Shown here piece after piece: positions 18,171 through 26,742 of a stretch of DNA of 64,000 nt. The position numbers were made by a program, and so were the translations under genes. The DNA is taken from assembly GCF_018070575.1 (NCBI RefSeq), contig NZ_JAGPXN010000013.1, positions 62,001 to 126,000 of the forward strand. Reading direction: 5' to 3'. The DNA comes from Micromonospora sp. C31 (lineage in GTDB: Bacteria > Actinomycetota > Actinomycetes > Mycobacteriales > Micromonosporaceae). The stretch's first letter is position 1, and each line of letters begins with the position of its first letter. A model generated the notes under the pieces. That model saw nothing but the letters and a program-made list of their open reading frames with translations. It did no database searches and was not told the DNA's origin.

Positions 18171-18186
18171 GAGGATGGAACTCCTT

Positions 18187-18304
18187 CCGACGCCGCCGAC
18201 CGGGTTAGCTGACGGATTCGGGCGGGAAGAACGCCCTACCACGGGCCTACGGCCCACGGATTCACCCCATGAAGCACTGGGTCCCCGGCTCGTCGTTCAC
18301 GATT
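18187..18304 (-). promoter_or_regulatory. c-di-AMP riboswitch (ydaO/yuaA class)
   Basis: Read on the minus strand, GGGGTGAATCCGTGGG, then GGTAGGGC, then CCCGAATCCGTCAGCTAACC and GGTCGGCGGC appear in the order and spacing of the ydaO consensus. These are the conserved blocks that form the two c-di-AMP pockets. The class is known upstream of wall hydrolases in actinobacteria, where c-di-AMP usually turns expression off. Here it controls the C39-like peptidase. Recognised by pattern, not by covariance search. Confidence 0.85.
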
Positions 18305-18626
18305 AGGCGGGTCAGTGCGGCGTCGCCTCTGGCGATCGGTTACCGCACCGGACGCGCCGACATTACTGGCCGGTCCACGCCCTGCCAACCCCGCCCCACC
18401 TGCCTAAACCCCTACCGGGCGACAATTTTTGCGGGCAGCTAGGCACTGATGTGACTCAATGGGACGACCGTTCGTGCGAGCGCCTTCGGGAGACAACGGG
18501 ACGAGTGGCGGACATCGGCGCCGAAACGCCGGCGCTTATCCGCCCCGTCGCGCCGGATGGCCGGTTGGCCGCCGTGGTGAGCGGTGTCACCGCAACGGGC
18601 GGGACTTTCCGGCAGGTGGGCGGCGG
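18305..18626. other. Intergenic stretch, no gene seen
   Basis: About 320 bases upstream of the riboswitch. No coding frame with actinomycete third-position bias. It must hold the riboswitch promoter on the minus strand; a TAATGT-like -10 is near 18365. A T5 run (18425) is the only AT-rich feature. Confidence 0.4.
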
Positions 18627-18893
18627 TCAGCCCACCCGGGCGGGCCGCCGGCGCGCGGCGGGCGCGGGACGACCCGCGACGGTCGCCGCCCGCGGCGCGG
18701 GAAGCCGGGCCGGCCGGAGCCGGGCCGTCGCGGCGTACGCCTCGACGGCCAGCGCCCGCGCCGCCTCGGCGGCCCGCTCGGCGTCGCGCCACGCCGTCCG
18801 TTCCCGTTCGGCGGCCCGCTGGCGGGCGCGCTCCGCCTCGGATGGCCACGCCGACCGGTGGCGTGGGTCCGTGCCCGCAGTCGGGGGCGTCAG
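18627..18893 (-). other. Coding-like frame without a clear start codon
   Basis: This frame runs about 85 codons to a TGA at 18627 with almost pure G/C in third position. It encodes a charged helical stretch (SEAERARQRAAERERTAWRD, then ARALAVEAYAATARLR) and a basic tail. No ATG, GTG or TTG exists in frame after the acyltransferase stop; only a CTG overlapping that stop (CTGA at 18893-18890). It could use CTG, be reached by frameshifting from the acyltransferase gene, or be a remnant. Function unknown. Confidence 0.3.
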
Positions 18894-20125
18894 CGCGAGT
18901 CGACGTACGCCGGCCGGTCGTCCGCCGCTCGGTCGCCGGTTCGGGGGCGTGGTACGGCGCCGGCCCCCTTCCCCGGTGCCGCCGACGGCCCGGTGGCGCC
19001 GGCGGCGTCCCCGCCCCGCCGCGTCGCCCGGGCCGGCCCGCGCGGAGTGAGCAGCCGCATCATCGGCGTCTCGACGAAGCGGTGCAGCAGGCCGGCCAGG
19101 GCCAGGTTCACCAGCAGGAAGCCGAGCACGACCGCCAGCCCCCACCAGCCGGGGAAGCCGACCCCCCAGTCGCCGGTCAGCCGCAGCACGGTGATCATCA
19201 CCAGGACGTGCACCAGGTAGAAGGCGAAGGAGACCTCCCCGAGCCAGAGCATCGGACGCGACCGCCACGGCGAGCGCCGCCCGCGCACGTCGGCGTCCGC
19301 CGCCGCGGCGATCACCAGGATGTACGCCACCGAGAGCAGCGCCGCCCACAACTCGGCGCGGACCCACTGCGCGGCGAGCACCCAGGTCGCCACGAAGAGC
19401 AGGCTGGCCACCAGCAGGTTCGGGCCGCGCCACCGGCCGCGCCGCATCAGCTCGGCGGCGGCCACGCCCATCCAGAACTCCAGCGACCGCACGGGCGGGA
19501 AGATCTGGGTGAACCACCAGCGGCTCTCCTCCGGCACCAGGGCCTGCGCCGGCCAGAGCGCCAGGATCAGCAGCGGCACCGCGACCACGACCGCCCACAG
19601 CGCCCACGGCCGGGCCCGGCGGATGAACGGCAGCGCCAACGGCAGGCAGAGATAGAAGAAGAACTCGCAGGACAGCGACCAGCTGACCGTGTTGACGCTG
19701 TAGAAGTGGCCCGGCCGGGGGTCCCACGCCTGGAGGAGGAACAGGTTCTCCACCGCGACGAACCGGTCCACCGGGTCCGCGAACCAGGCCGCGACCGCCA
19801 GGGCCGCCACCCACAGCACCACGTGGCTCGGCCAGATCTTGGCCACCCGACGGCGCCAGAACGCCCGACGGGTGTCGCTGGGCCGGGCCGACCAGACCAG
19901 CACGAAGCCGCTGAGGATGAAGAAGAACTGCACGCCGGACAGGCCGAGGGCGAAGGCCCAGTCCACGACGGCCTTGTGGCCGGGCTCGGCGATGATGCCC
20001 ATCGTCGCGGCGTGGAACCCGAAGACGAGCAGGGCGGCGACCCAGCGCAACCCGGTCAGCGACGGCAGGCGGCTGGCCGTGGAGGCGGTTCGGGCGGCCG
20101 GCGCGTCGGTCGCGGCACCCGTCAC
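18890..20125 (-). CDS. Acyltransferase family 3 membrane protein
   Basis: 411 residues. RLPSLTGLRWVAALLVFGFH is the conserved first helix with the essential His; FFFILSGFVLVWS, RRAFWRRRVAKIWPSHVVLW (R-x-x-R-x-x-P variant) and CEFFFYLCLPLALP follow. About ten membrane helices, then a disordered basic tail of about 55 residues. Starts at GTG 20125, overlapping the stop of a 12-codon ORF that has a strong ribosome site (GTGA overlap), so translation may be coupled. It probably adds an acyl group to a surface polymer or lipid sugar. It is a paralogue, in family only, of the gene at 2855-4036. Confidence 0.87.
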   Translation of the reverse strand: MTGAATDAPAARTASTASRLPSLTGLRWVAALLVFGFHAATMGIIAEPGHKAVVDWAFALGLSGVQFFFILSGFVLVWSARPSDTRRAFWRRRVAKIWPSHVVLWVAALAVAAWFADPVDRFVAVENLFLLQAWDPRPGHFYSVNTVSWSLSCEFFFYLCLPLALPFIRRARPWALWAVVVAVPLLILALWPAQALVPEESRWWFTQIFPPVRSLEFWMGVAAAELMRRGRWRGPNLLVASLLFVATWVLAAQWVRAELWAALLSVAYILVIAAAADADVRGRRSPWRSRPMLWLGEVSFAFYLVHVLVMITVLRLTGDWGVGFPGWWGLAVVLGFLLVNLALAGLLHRFVETPMMRLLTPRGPARATRRGGDAAGATGPSAAPGKGAGAVPRPRTGDRAADDRPAYVDSR

Positions 20126-20160
20126 GCCGGCATCCCGACGATCCGCAGGGTCACCAGCAC
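20122..20160 (-). CDS. Possible 12-residue coupling ORF before acyltransferase
   Basis: A GTG at 20160, behind GAGGAGGAG, opens VLVTLRIVGMPA and stops at a TGA overlapping the acyltransferase GTG. The acyltransferase itself has no ribosome site closer than this one. Likely a translational coupler if real. Confidence 0.35.
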   Translation of the reverse strand: MLVTLRIVGMPA

Positions 20161-20396
20161 GTACGTCTCCTCCTCGGCCCCGTCGTCGGGCGCCCCGAGG
20201 GGGCCCGGTGGCGGCCCACCCGGTCGGCGCCGCCCGCCGGCACCCTACCCGCCGGCCCTGAGACTCTGTTCCGTCCCGTCCGCGAGTGTCCGTTCTGTCC
20301 CGTCGGGCGGCGCCCGCTCCGCCCGCCCCTGCGTGACCGGCGTGTCCCGATCCGTGACGGCGGCGACAACCGTTCGGGGCCGGGCCGATCGATGGC

Positions 20397-20402
20397 TAGT
20401 AT
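20397..20402 (+). promoter_or_regulatory. -10 element of pyruvyltransferase gene
   Basis: TAGTAT 33 bases before the ATG at 20436; no clear -35. Confidence 0.35.
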
Positions 20403-20435
20403 TCCGGGACCTGGAGGCCACGAGAGGCGGGGCGG

Positions 20436-21761
20436 ATGCACCAGCGGATCCTGATGCGGGCGAAGAAGGGCCCCTTCGACGTCTACTCGCCGGAGGAGAC
20501 GCACGAACGGAACTGGATCGGCGACAACAACGGCAATCTCGTCTTCAGCCACGCCGCCCACAAGCTGTTGCGCACCGCCACCGCCGAGATCACCTCGACC
20601 GAGTTCAGGATCGACCCGCGCGAGGCGGACATGATCAACGAGCGCTACGACGTCTACGTCGTACCGCTCGCCAACGCCTTCCGACGCAGCTACGCCCACC
20701 GCGTCGAGGCCATGACGAAGCTCATCGAGCAGCTCAAGATCCCGGTGGTGGTGCTCGGGGTGGGCGTGCAGACCGACATCCACGGCGACCGGGAGTACCT
20801 GCGCCCGATCGACGACGTCGTGACCCGCTTCGTACGGGCGGTCCTCGACCGCTCGCACAGCATCGGCGTCCGGGGCGAGATCACCCACGACTACCTGCGC
20901 ACCCTGGGCTTCTCGGCCGTCGACGTGATCGGCTGTCCGTCGATGTTCCTGCACGGCGACGGCCTGCGGGTGGAGAAGCGCAAGGCGGCGCTGGCGCCGG
21001 AGGACCGGCTCGCGCTCACCGTCTCGCCGTACGTCACGTCGATGGCGGAGATCATCGCCCGGCACCACGCCCGGTACCCGAACCTGCGCTACCTGCCGCA
21101 GGACCTCAAGACGCTCGGCACGCTGCTCTACGGCGACGCCCCCGGGGACCGGGGCAGGTCCAGCAAGATCCCGATCCACACCTCGCACCCGCTGTTCACC
21201 GAGGACAAGGTGCGAATGTTCGTCGATCCCTGGACCTGGATGGACTACCTCGCCGGGTTCGAGTTCGCGTTCGGCACCCGGATCCACGGCACCATCACCG
21301 CGCTGGTCGCCGGCACGCCCGGCTACCTCTTCGCCCACGACTCGCGGACCCTGGAACTCGCCCGGTACTTCGACATCCCGCACCGGGTGATGAAGGACGT
21401 GCCGGTCGACGTCGACGCCGCCCAACTCTACGAGGAGGCGGACTACACGGCGCTGAACGAGGGCCACAAGTCGCGCTACGACACGATGCTCGCCTTCCTC
21501 GCCAGGCACGACCTGGGCAACTCCTTCGCCGACGGCGACAGCGCGGCCCGGTTCGACGCGCAGGTGCGCTCCACCGCCTTCCCGCCCGCCGTACGCCCCG
21601 TCGCCGCGACCGCCCCCGACGCGTTGCGGGAACGGGTCCAGTGGCTGCGCGACCGCAACGTCGAGCTGCGCAAGGAGGCGGAGGCCCTGCGCGGGCAACG
21701 CCTCCAGACCCGGGTCAAGCAGGTCATCGGCGGCCGGGTGCGCCGGATACTGAACCGCTGA
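20436..21761 (+). CDS. Polysaccharide pyruvyl transferase family protein (CsaB-like)
   Basis: 441 residues. NWIGDNNGNLVFSHAAHKLL near the N-terminus, VVVLGVGVQTD, SIGVRGEITHDYLRTLGF and FAFGTRIHGTITALVAGTPG are the marks of this GT-B-like family, which places ketal pyruvate on surface polysaccharides (often to anchor S-layer proteins) using PEP. The last 45 residues form a charged coiled-coil-like tail (ERVQWLRDRNVELRKEAEAL) ending in a basic end, perhaps membrane-associating. ATG at 20436 with a weak GAGAGG site. Placed beside the acyltransferase on the other strand; assignment to the polymer of this locus is inference. Confidence 0.85.
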   Translation: MHQRILMRAKKGPFDVYSPEETHERNWIGDNNGNLVFSHAAHKLLRTATAEITSTEFRIDPREADMINERYDVYVVPLANAFRRSYAHRVEAMTKLIEQLKIPVVVLGVGVQTDIHGDREYLRPIDDVVTRFVRAVLDRSHSIGVRGEITHDYLRTLGFSAVDVIGCPSMFLHGDGLRVEKRKAALAPEDRLALTVSPYVTSMAEIIARHHARYPNLRYLPQDLKTLGTLLYGDAPGDRGRSSKIPIHTSHPLFTEDKVRMFVDPWTWMDYLAGFEFAFGTRIHGTITALVAGTPGYLFAHDSRTLELARYFDIPHRVMKDVPVDVDAAQLYEEADYTALNEGHKSRYDTMLAFLARHDLGNSFADGDSAARFDAQVRSTAFPPAVRPVAATAPDALRERVQWLRDRNVELRKEAEALRGQRLQTRVKQVIGGRVRRILNR

Positions 21762-21810
21762 GGCGGTGGGCGACCGCCCCGCGTCCGTACACCTGTGCCA
21801 ACATGGCGGG

Positions 21811-21816
21811 TACGCT
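21811..21816 (+). promoter_or_regulatory. -10 element for leaderless AlkB-like gene
   Basis: TACGCT 6 bases before the ATG at 21823. Confidence 0.45.
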
Positions 21817-21822
21817 GGGCCG

Positions 21823-22458
21823 ATGACCGGGGCCGCCTACCAGCCGTCGATGCTCGACCTCACCGCCGCCGGGCCGTCGCTCAGCCCGCTGGCCGGCCGG
21901 CTGCGCCGGCACCCGCTCAGCCACGACGCGTGGGTCGACCATCTGCCCGGCTGGGTCACCGGCTCCGACGAGGTCTTCGACGTCCTGCTGCGCGACGTAC
22001 CCTGGCGGGCCGAGCGCCGCACGATGTACGACGCCGAGGTCGACGTGCCCCGGCTGCTCTGCTGGTACGCCGGGCACCGCCCGCTGCCGCATCCGCTGCT
22101 CACCGAGGCGCGCGCCGCCCTGACCCGACACTACGCCCCGGAGCTCGGCGAGCCCTTCGTCACCGCCGGCATGTGCCTCTACCGCTCCGGCCGGGACAGC
22201 GTCGCCTGGCACGGCGACACGCAGGGCCGCTCCGCGCACACCGACACCCTGGTCGCCATCGTCTCGTTCGGCTCGCCCCGCCCGCTGCTGCTGCGGCCCC
22301 GCGGAGGCGGCGACAGTCTGCGCTTCCCGCTCGGCCACGGCGACCTCGTGGTGATGGGGGGCTCCTGCCAGCGCACCTGGGAGCACGCCGTGCCCAAGAC
22401 GAGCCGCCCCGTCGGGCCCCGGGTCAGCGTCCAGTTCCGCCCCGCCGGCGTCGCCTGA
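21823..22458 (+). CDS. AlkB-like 2-oxoglutarate/Fe(II) dioxygenase
   Basis: 211 residues. GMCLYRSGRDSVAWHGD carries the first two iron ligands (H-x-D), QRTWEHAVPK the distal His and RVSVQFRPAG the 2-oxoglutarate-binding Arg pair. RRTMYDAEVDVPRL and LCWY are typical of the AlkB nucleotide-recognition lid. It should remove alkyl lesions from DNA or RNA. The ATG at 21823 is chosen because TACGCT lies 6 bases upstream; an earlier in-frame start at 21766 has no support. It is not linked to an Ada gene here. Confidence 0.87.
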   Translation: MTGAAYQPSMLDLTAAGPSLSPLAGRLRRHPLSHDAWVDHLPGWVTGSDEVFDVLLRDVPWRAERRTMYDAEVDVPRLLCWYAGHRPLPHPLLTEARAALTRHYAPELGEPFVTAGMCLYRSGRDSVAWHGDTQGRSAHTDTLVAIVSFGSPRPLLLRPRGGGDSLRFPLGHGDLVVMGGSCQRTWEHAVPKTSRPVGPRVSVQFRPAGVA

Positions 22459-22600
22459 CCCGCCCGCAGGGGCGGTGGCCGATCGCGAGGCCGCAGCGGC
22501 TCCGAGCGGGCCGCCGGCCGGGCCGTGCCGGGCCTCTGCTAGAAACGACTCCTGGGTTTCACCTGCGCCCCCGTCACCTCGACGACGCGAAGGGCGTGCC

Positions 22601-23965
22601 ATGACCCAGTCCTCCACCGAGCCGCGTTCCCGTTGGTCCGCGTGGGCGGTCCACGGCGACGGCCGCTCCGTCCGCCCCGGTGACGTCGTCCACCCCGGCG
22701 AACGCCTCTCCTGGCCGCGCACCCTCGGCGTCGGCGTGCAGCACGTCGTGGCGATGTTCGGCGCCACGTTCACGGTGCCGCTGATCACCGGTTTCCCGCC
22801 GGCGACCACGCTCTTCTTCTCCGGGCTCGGCACCTTGTTGTTCCTGCTGATCACCGGCAACCGGCTGCCCTCGTACCTCGGCTCGTCCTTCGCCTTCATC
22901 GCACCGGTGCTGGCGGCCAAGGCCGGCGGGGACATCGGCCCGGCGCTCGGCGGCATCGTCGTCGCCGGCGCGGCGCTGGCCGTCGTCGGGCTCGTCGTCC
23001 AGCTCGCCGGGTCGCGTTGGATCGACGCGCTGATGCCGCCCGTGGTCACCGGGGCGATCGTCGCGCTGATCGGCCTGAACCTCGCCCCGGTGGCCTGGGA
23101 CGGCGACGGCAGCGGCACCGGGGTGCAGGCGCAGCCGCTGATCGCGGTGGTGACCCTGGCCGCCATCCTGCTCGCCACGGTGGCGTTCCGGGGCTTCCTG
23201 GCCCGACTGTCCATCCTGCTGGGGGTGGGGGTCGGCTGGGCCCTCGCCGCCGCGCTCGGCGACCTGGATCCGAAGGCGGTGGACGGGCTGCGCGACGCCG
23301 CCTGGATCGGCCTGCCGCAGTTCCACACGCCGAGCTTCAGCCTGCGGGCGGTCGTGCTGGTGATCCCGGTGATCCTGGTGCTGATCGCCGAGAACGCCGG
23401 GCACGTCAAGGCGGTCGCCGCGATGACCGGCCGGAACCTGGACCGGGACATGGGCCGGGCGTTCATGGGCGACGGGTTGGCCACGGTGCTCGCCGGTTCC
23501 GGCGGTGGATCCGGCACCACCACCTACGCGGAGAACATCGGCGTGATGGCGGCGACCCGCGTCTATTCCACCGCCGCGTACTGGGTGGCCGGCCTGACGG
23601 CGGTGCTGCTGGGGCTGAGCCCGAAGTTCGGCGCGCTGATCCTCACCGTGCCGGCCGGCGTGCTCGGCGGCGCCACCACCGCCCTGTACGGCCTGATCGC
23701 CGTCCTCGGCGCACGCATCTGGATCGACAACCGGGTGGACTTCCACGACCCGGTGAACCTGATGACCGCCGCCGTCGCGGTGATCGTCGGCGCGGCCAAC
23801 TACACCCTCACCGCGGGCGACCTCTCGTTCAACGGCATCGCCCTGGGCACCGCCGCCGCCCTCGCCGTCTACCACGGCATGCGTCTGGTGGCCCGCCTGC
23901 GCGGCACCACCCCCACCCCGCGCCACACCCCCGACCCGGACCCTGCCCCCGACCCCACCCGCTGA
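22601..23965 (+). CDS. NCS2-family nucleobase permease (UraA-like)
   Basis: 454 residues with 12-14 hydrophobic helices. VQHVVAMFGATFTVPLITG is the NCS2 N-terminal signature, NRLPSYLGSSFAFIAPV the substrate loop, IAENAGHVKAVAAMTG the helix-8 motif with Glu, and GSGGGSGTTTYAENIGVMA the helix-10 motif. The pattern fits uracil/xanthine-type proton symporters; the uracil branch is favoured. The ATG at 22601 has AAGGG 7 bases upstream. A disordered Pro/Asp-rich tail follows the last helix. It stands alone between the AlkB gene and the convergent topoisomerase operon. Confidence 0.87.
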   Translation: MTQSSTEPRSRWSAWAVHGDGRSVRPGDVVHPGERLSWPRTLGVGVQHVVAMFGATFTVPLITGFPPATTLFFSGLGTLLFLLITGNRLPSYLGSSFAFIAPVLAAKAGGDIGPALGGIVVAGAALAVVGLVVQLAGSRWIDALMPPVVTGAIVALIGLNLAPVAWDGDGSGTGVQAQPLIAVVTLAAILLATVAFRGFLARLSILLGVGVGWALAAALGDLDPKAVDGLRDAAWIGLPQFHTPSFSLRAVVLVIPVILVLIAENAGHVKAVAAMTGRNLDRDMGRAFMGDGLATVLAGSGGGSGTTTYAENIGVMAATRVYSTAAYWVAGLTAVLLGLSPKFGALILTVPAGVLGGATTALYGLIAVLGARIWIDNRVDFHDPVNLMTAAVAVIVGAANYTLTAGDLSFNGIALGTAAALAVYHGMRLVARLRGTTPTPRHTPDPDPAPDPTR

Positions 23966-24050
23966 CCGGCCCCGTCCCCGCCTCCCCGCCCCTCGGCCTC
24001 CTCGGCTCCCGCCTCCGGCCCTCGCCGGCCCTCGCCCTCGGCAGCGTCGG

Positions 24051-24101
24051 TCATGAGGCTAGCGGTGCAATATGTCCGGTTCCGGCCAGTCAACCTCATG
24101 A
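24051..24101. repeat. Inverted repeat TCATGAGG/CCTCATGA
   Basis: Perfect 8-bp arms at 24051-24058 and 24094-24101 flank a 35-base, less GC-rich centre. Not part of either terminator; operator or recombination site unknown. Confidence 0.4.
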
Positions 24102-24172
24102 TCGACCGCGGCGGGAGCCGGGCCAGGCGGGCCGGGCGGGGCCGAGGCCGGCAGGGCAGGAGGACCGGGGCG

Positions 24173-24216
24173 GAAAACAGGAAGGGCCGGCTGCGTGTGC
24201 AACCGGCCCTTCCTGT
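24173..24216 (-). terminator. Strong rho-independent terminator of parE-parC
   Basis: A perfect 14-bp stem (24177-24190 with 24203-24216, 12-base loop) ends in a TTTT run on the minus strand, 8 bases after the parC stop codon. Confidence 0.88.
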
Positions 24217-24223
24217 CGATGGG

Positions 24224-26713
24224 TCAGTCGCGTTCGATCTGGTGGCCGACGACGGTGGGGCCCAGCATCACGGCGAAGCCGGATCCGTCCCGGCGCGGGT
24301 CCGCCGCCGGCAGTTCCACCGGCTCGCCGGTGCCGGTGGCGCCCACCGGCCGCGGCCCGACCCAGGCGACGGCCACGTCGGTCTCACCCTTGAGGAAGCG
24401 ATGGGCGCGCACCCCGCCGGTCGCCCGCCCCTTCGCCGGGTACGCCTCGAACGGCGTGACCTTGACCGTGGCGCCCGTGGAGGTGACCACCATCGGCTCG
24501 CCGTGGCCCGGGTCGTCGGTGCGCACCGCGCCGAAGAACACCACCCGGGCACCGGCGGGCAGGTTGACGCCCGACATGCCGCCGCCCTTGATCCCCTGTG
24601 GGCGGACCAGTCCGGCGGCGAAGCGCAGCAGCGACGCCTCCGAGGTGACGAAGGTGAGGTTCTCCGCGCCGTCGGTGAGCCAGGCCGCCCCGACCACCTC
24701 GTCGCCGTCGCGCAGAGCGATTACCTCGAACTCGTCGGAGCGCACGGGCCACTCCGGCGCGCAGACCTTGACCACGCCCTGCCGGGTGCCCAGGGCCAGG
24801 CCCGGGGAGCCCTCGGCCGTCGCACCGAGGGGCGCCAGCCCGACCACGGTCTCCCCCGGTTCCAGCGGCACCACCTCGGCGGCGGCCATCCCGCCGCGCA
24901 GCGACACCGTCCCCGCCTGTTCGGGCAGGACCGGCAGCGGCAGCACGTCGACCTTGAACGCCCGGCCGGCGCTGGTCACCAGCAGCACCCGGCCCCGGGC
25001 GGTGGAGTGCACCACGGCGCGTACGGCGTCGTGCTTGACCCGGCCGTGCCGCCGGCGCCCCTCGGACGCCTCCTCCGACTCGGCCGCCGTCCGGGCGACC
25101 AACCCGGTCGCGGAGAGGATCACCTGGCAGGGATCGTCGGCGACCTCCAGCGGACCGGCCGGCACGGACGCGGCCAGCACCTCCTTGAGGTCCCCGTCGA
25201 CCAGCGTCGTGCGCCGCGGCGCACCGAACTGCTTGACCACCGCCGCCAGCTCGTCGGAGACGACCTTCTTCAGCACCTTCGGGTCGTCGAGGATCGTGGA
25301 GAGCTCGGCGATCTCCTTGCGGAGCTTCTCCTGCTCGGCCGCCAGCTCGATCCGGTCGTACTTGGTCAACCGGCGCAGCGGAGTGTCCAGGATGTAGGTG
25401 GCCTGGATGTCCGACAGGCCGAACTGGCGCATCAGGCCGTCCTTGGCGGCCTGCGCGTCGTCGCTGCCCCGGATCAGCTTGACCACCTTGTCGATGTCGA
25501 GCAGGGCGATCAGCAGGCCGTCGACCAGGTGCAGCCGCTCCTCGCGCTTGCGGCGACGGTAGGCGCTGCGCCGGGTCACGACCTCGTAGCGGTGGGCCAG
25601 GAAGACCTCCAGCAGCGCCTTCAGCCCGAGGGTCTGCGGCTGCCCGTCGACCAGCACCAGGTTGTTGACGCCGAACGACTGCTCCAACGGGGTGAGCCGG
25701 TAGAGGTCGGCGAGCAGCGCCTGCGGGTTGACCCCGACCTTGCACTCGATCACCAGGCGGGTGCCGCTCTCCCGGTCGGTGAGGTCCTTGACGTCGGCGA
25801 TGCCGGTGAGCCGCTTGGTCTTGTTGACCTCGTTGGTGATGGCCGCGATGACCTTCTCCGCGCCGATGCCGTACGGCAGCTCCACGACGGTGATCGCCTG
25901 CCGGCCCCGGCTGCCCTCCAGCGGGCCGATCTCGACCTTGCCCCGCATGCGGACGACCCCACGCCCGGTCTCGTAGGCGCGCCGCACCTCGTCGAGCCCC
26001 AGCAGCAGGCCGCCGGTGGGCAGATCCGGACCGGGGACGAACTCCATGAGCCTGTCGAGCGTGGCGTCCGGGTGGTTGATCAGCCAGCGGGCGGCGGAGA
26101 CGACCTCGCCGAGGTTGTGCGGGATCATGTTGGTCGCCATGCCGACCGCGATCCCCGACGCGCCGTTGACCAGCAGGTTGGGGAACGCGGCGGGCAGCAC
26201 GGTGGGCTGGGTCAGCGAGCCGTCGTAGTTGGGCTCGACGTCGACCGTGTCCTCGCCCAGCTCGCCGACCAGCAGCATCGCCTCCCGCGACATCCGGGCC
26301 TCGGTGTATCTCGAGGCCGCCGGTCCATCGTCCGGGCTGCCAAAATTTCCATGCCCGTCGATGAGGGGGGCGTTCAGGGAGAAGCCCTGGGCCAGGCGGA
26401 CCATCGCGTCGTAGATCGCGGTGTCGCCGTGCGGATGGTACTTGCCCATCACGTCGCCGACGATGCGGGCGGACTTCACGTGCCCCCGGTCGGGGCGGTG
26501 CCCCTGCTCGTACATCGACCAGAGGATGCGCCGGTGCACCGGCTTGAGGCCGTCGCGGGCGTCGGGCAGCGCCCGGGAGTGGATCACCGAGAAGGCGTAC
26601 TCCAGGTAGGAGTCGGAGACCTCGGTGACCAGCGGGTTGTCGAAGACCCGCGCGCCGGCCTGGTCGAAGGCGGACAGGTCCACCTTGGCGCGGTCGTCCT
26701 TACGGCGTGCCAT
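24224..26713 (-). CDS. parC: Type IIA topoisomerase subunit A (ParC-like, topoisomerase IV)
   Basis: 829 residues. The breakage-reunion domain is complete: SARIVGDVMGKYHPHGDTA (residues 81-99), catalytic Tyr136 in PAASRYTEARM, and LVNGASGIAVGMATNMIPHN. A coiled-coil gate (about 400-480) and a beta-pinwheel C-terminal domain (about 500-820) follow. The gyrase GyrA-box was not seen in the C-terminal domain, favouring decatenation over supercoiling. ATG at 26713 with GAGGGA about 12 bases upstream; the parE stop is 27 bases earlier. Works with ParE to separate sister chromosomes. A second IIA enzyme besides gyrase is usual in Streptomyces and Micromonospora. Confidence 0.9.
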   Translation of the reverse strand: MARRKDDRAKVDLSAFDQAGARVFDNPLVTEVSDSYLEYAFSVIHSRALPDARDGLKPVHRRILWSMYEQGHRPDRGHVKSARIVGDVMGKYHPHGDTAIYDAMVRLAQGFSLNAPLIDGHGNFGSPDDGPAASRYTEARMSREAMLLVGELGEDTVDVEPNYDGSLTQPTVLPAAFPNLLVNGASGIAVGMATNMIPHNLGEVVSAARWLINHPDATLDRLMEFVPGPDLPTGGLLLGLDEVRRAYETGRGVVRMRGKVEIGPLEGSRGRQAITVVELPYGIGAEKVIAAITNEVNKTKRLTGIADVKDLTDRESGTRLVIECKVGVNPQALLADLYRLTPLEQSFGVNNLVLVDGQPQTLGLKALLEVFLAHRYEVVTRRSAYRRRKREERLHLVDGLLIALLDIDKVVKLIRGSDDAQAAKDGLMRQFGLSDIQATYILDTPLRRLTKYDRIELAAEQEKLRKEIAELSTILDDPKVLKKVVSDELAAVVKQFGAPRRTTLVDGDLKEVLAASVPAGPLEVADDPCQVILSATGLVARTAAESEEASEGRRRHGRVKHDAVRAVVHSTARGRVLLVTSAGRAFKVDVLPLPVLPEQAGTVSLRGGMAAAEVVPLEPGETVVGLAPLGATAEGSPGLALGTRQGVVKVCAPEWPVRSDEFEVIALRDGDEVVGAAWLTDGAENLTFVTSEASLLRFAAGLVRPQGIKGGGMSGVNLPAGARVVFFGAVRTDDPGHGEPMVVTSTGATVKVTPFEAYPAKGRATGGVRAHRFLKGETDVAVAWVGPRPVGATGTGEPVELPAADPRRDGSGFAVMLGPTVVGHQIERD

Positions 26714-26742
26714 CGTTCAGCTTCCCTCTCGGCGGGCGGTGC

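Noticed and set aside
18439..18849. 136-residue minus-strand frame starting at 18849
   Set aside because: Its codons have poorer G/C third positions than the competing frame over 18627-18893, and the protein is Arg-rich without motifs.
18584..21826. Long plus-strand frame across the acyltransferase and pyruvyltransferase genes
   Set aside because: Shadow of real genes; no third-position bias, no family motifs.
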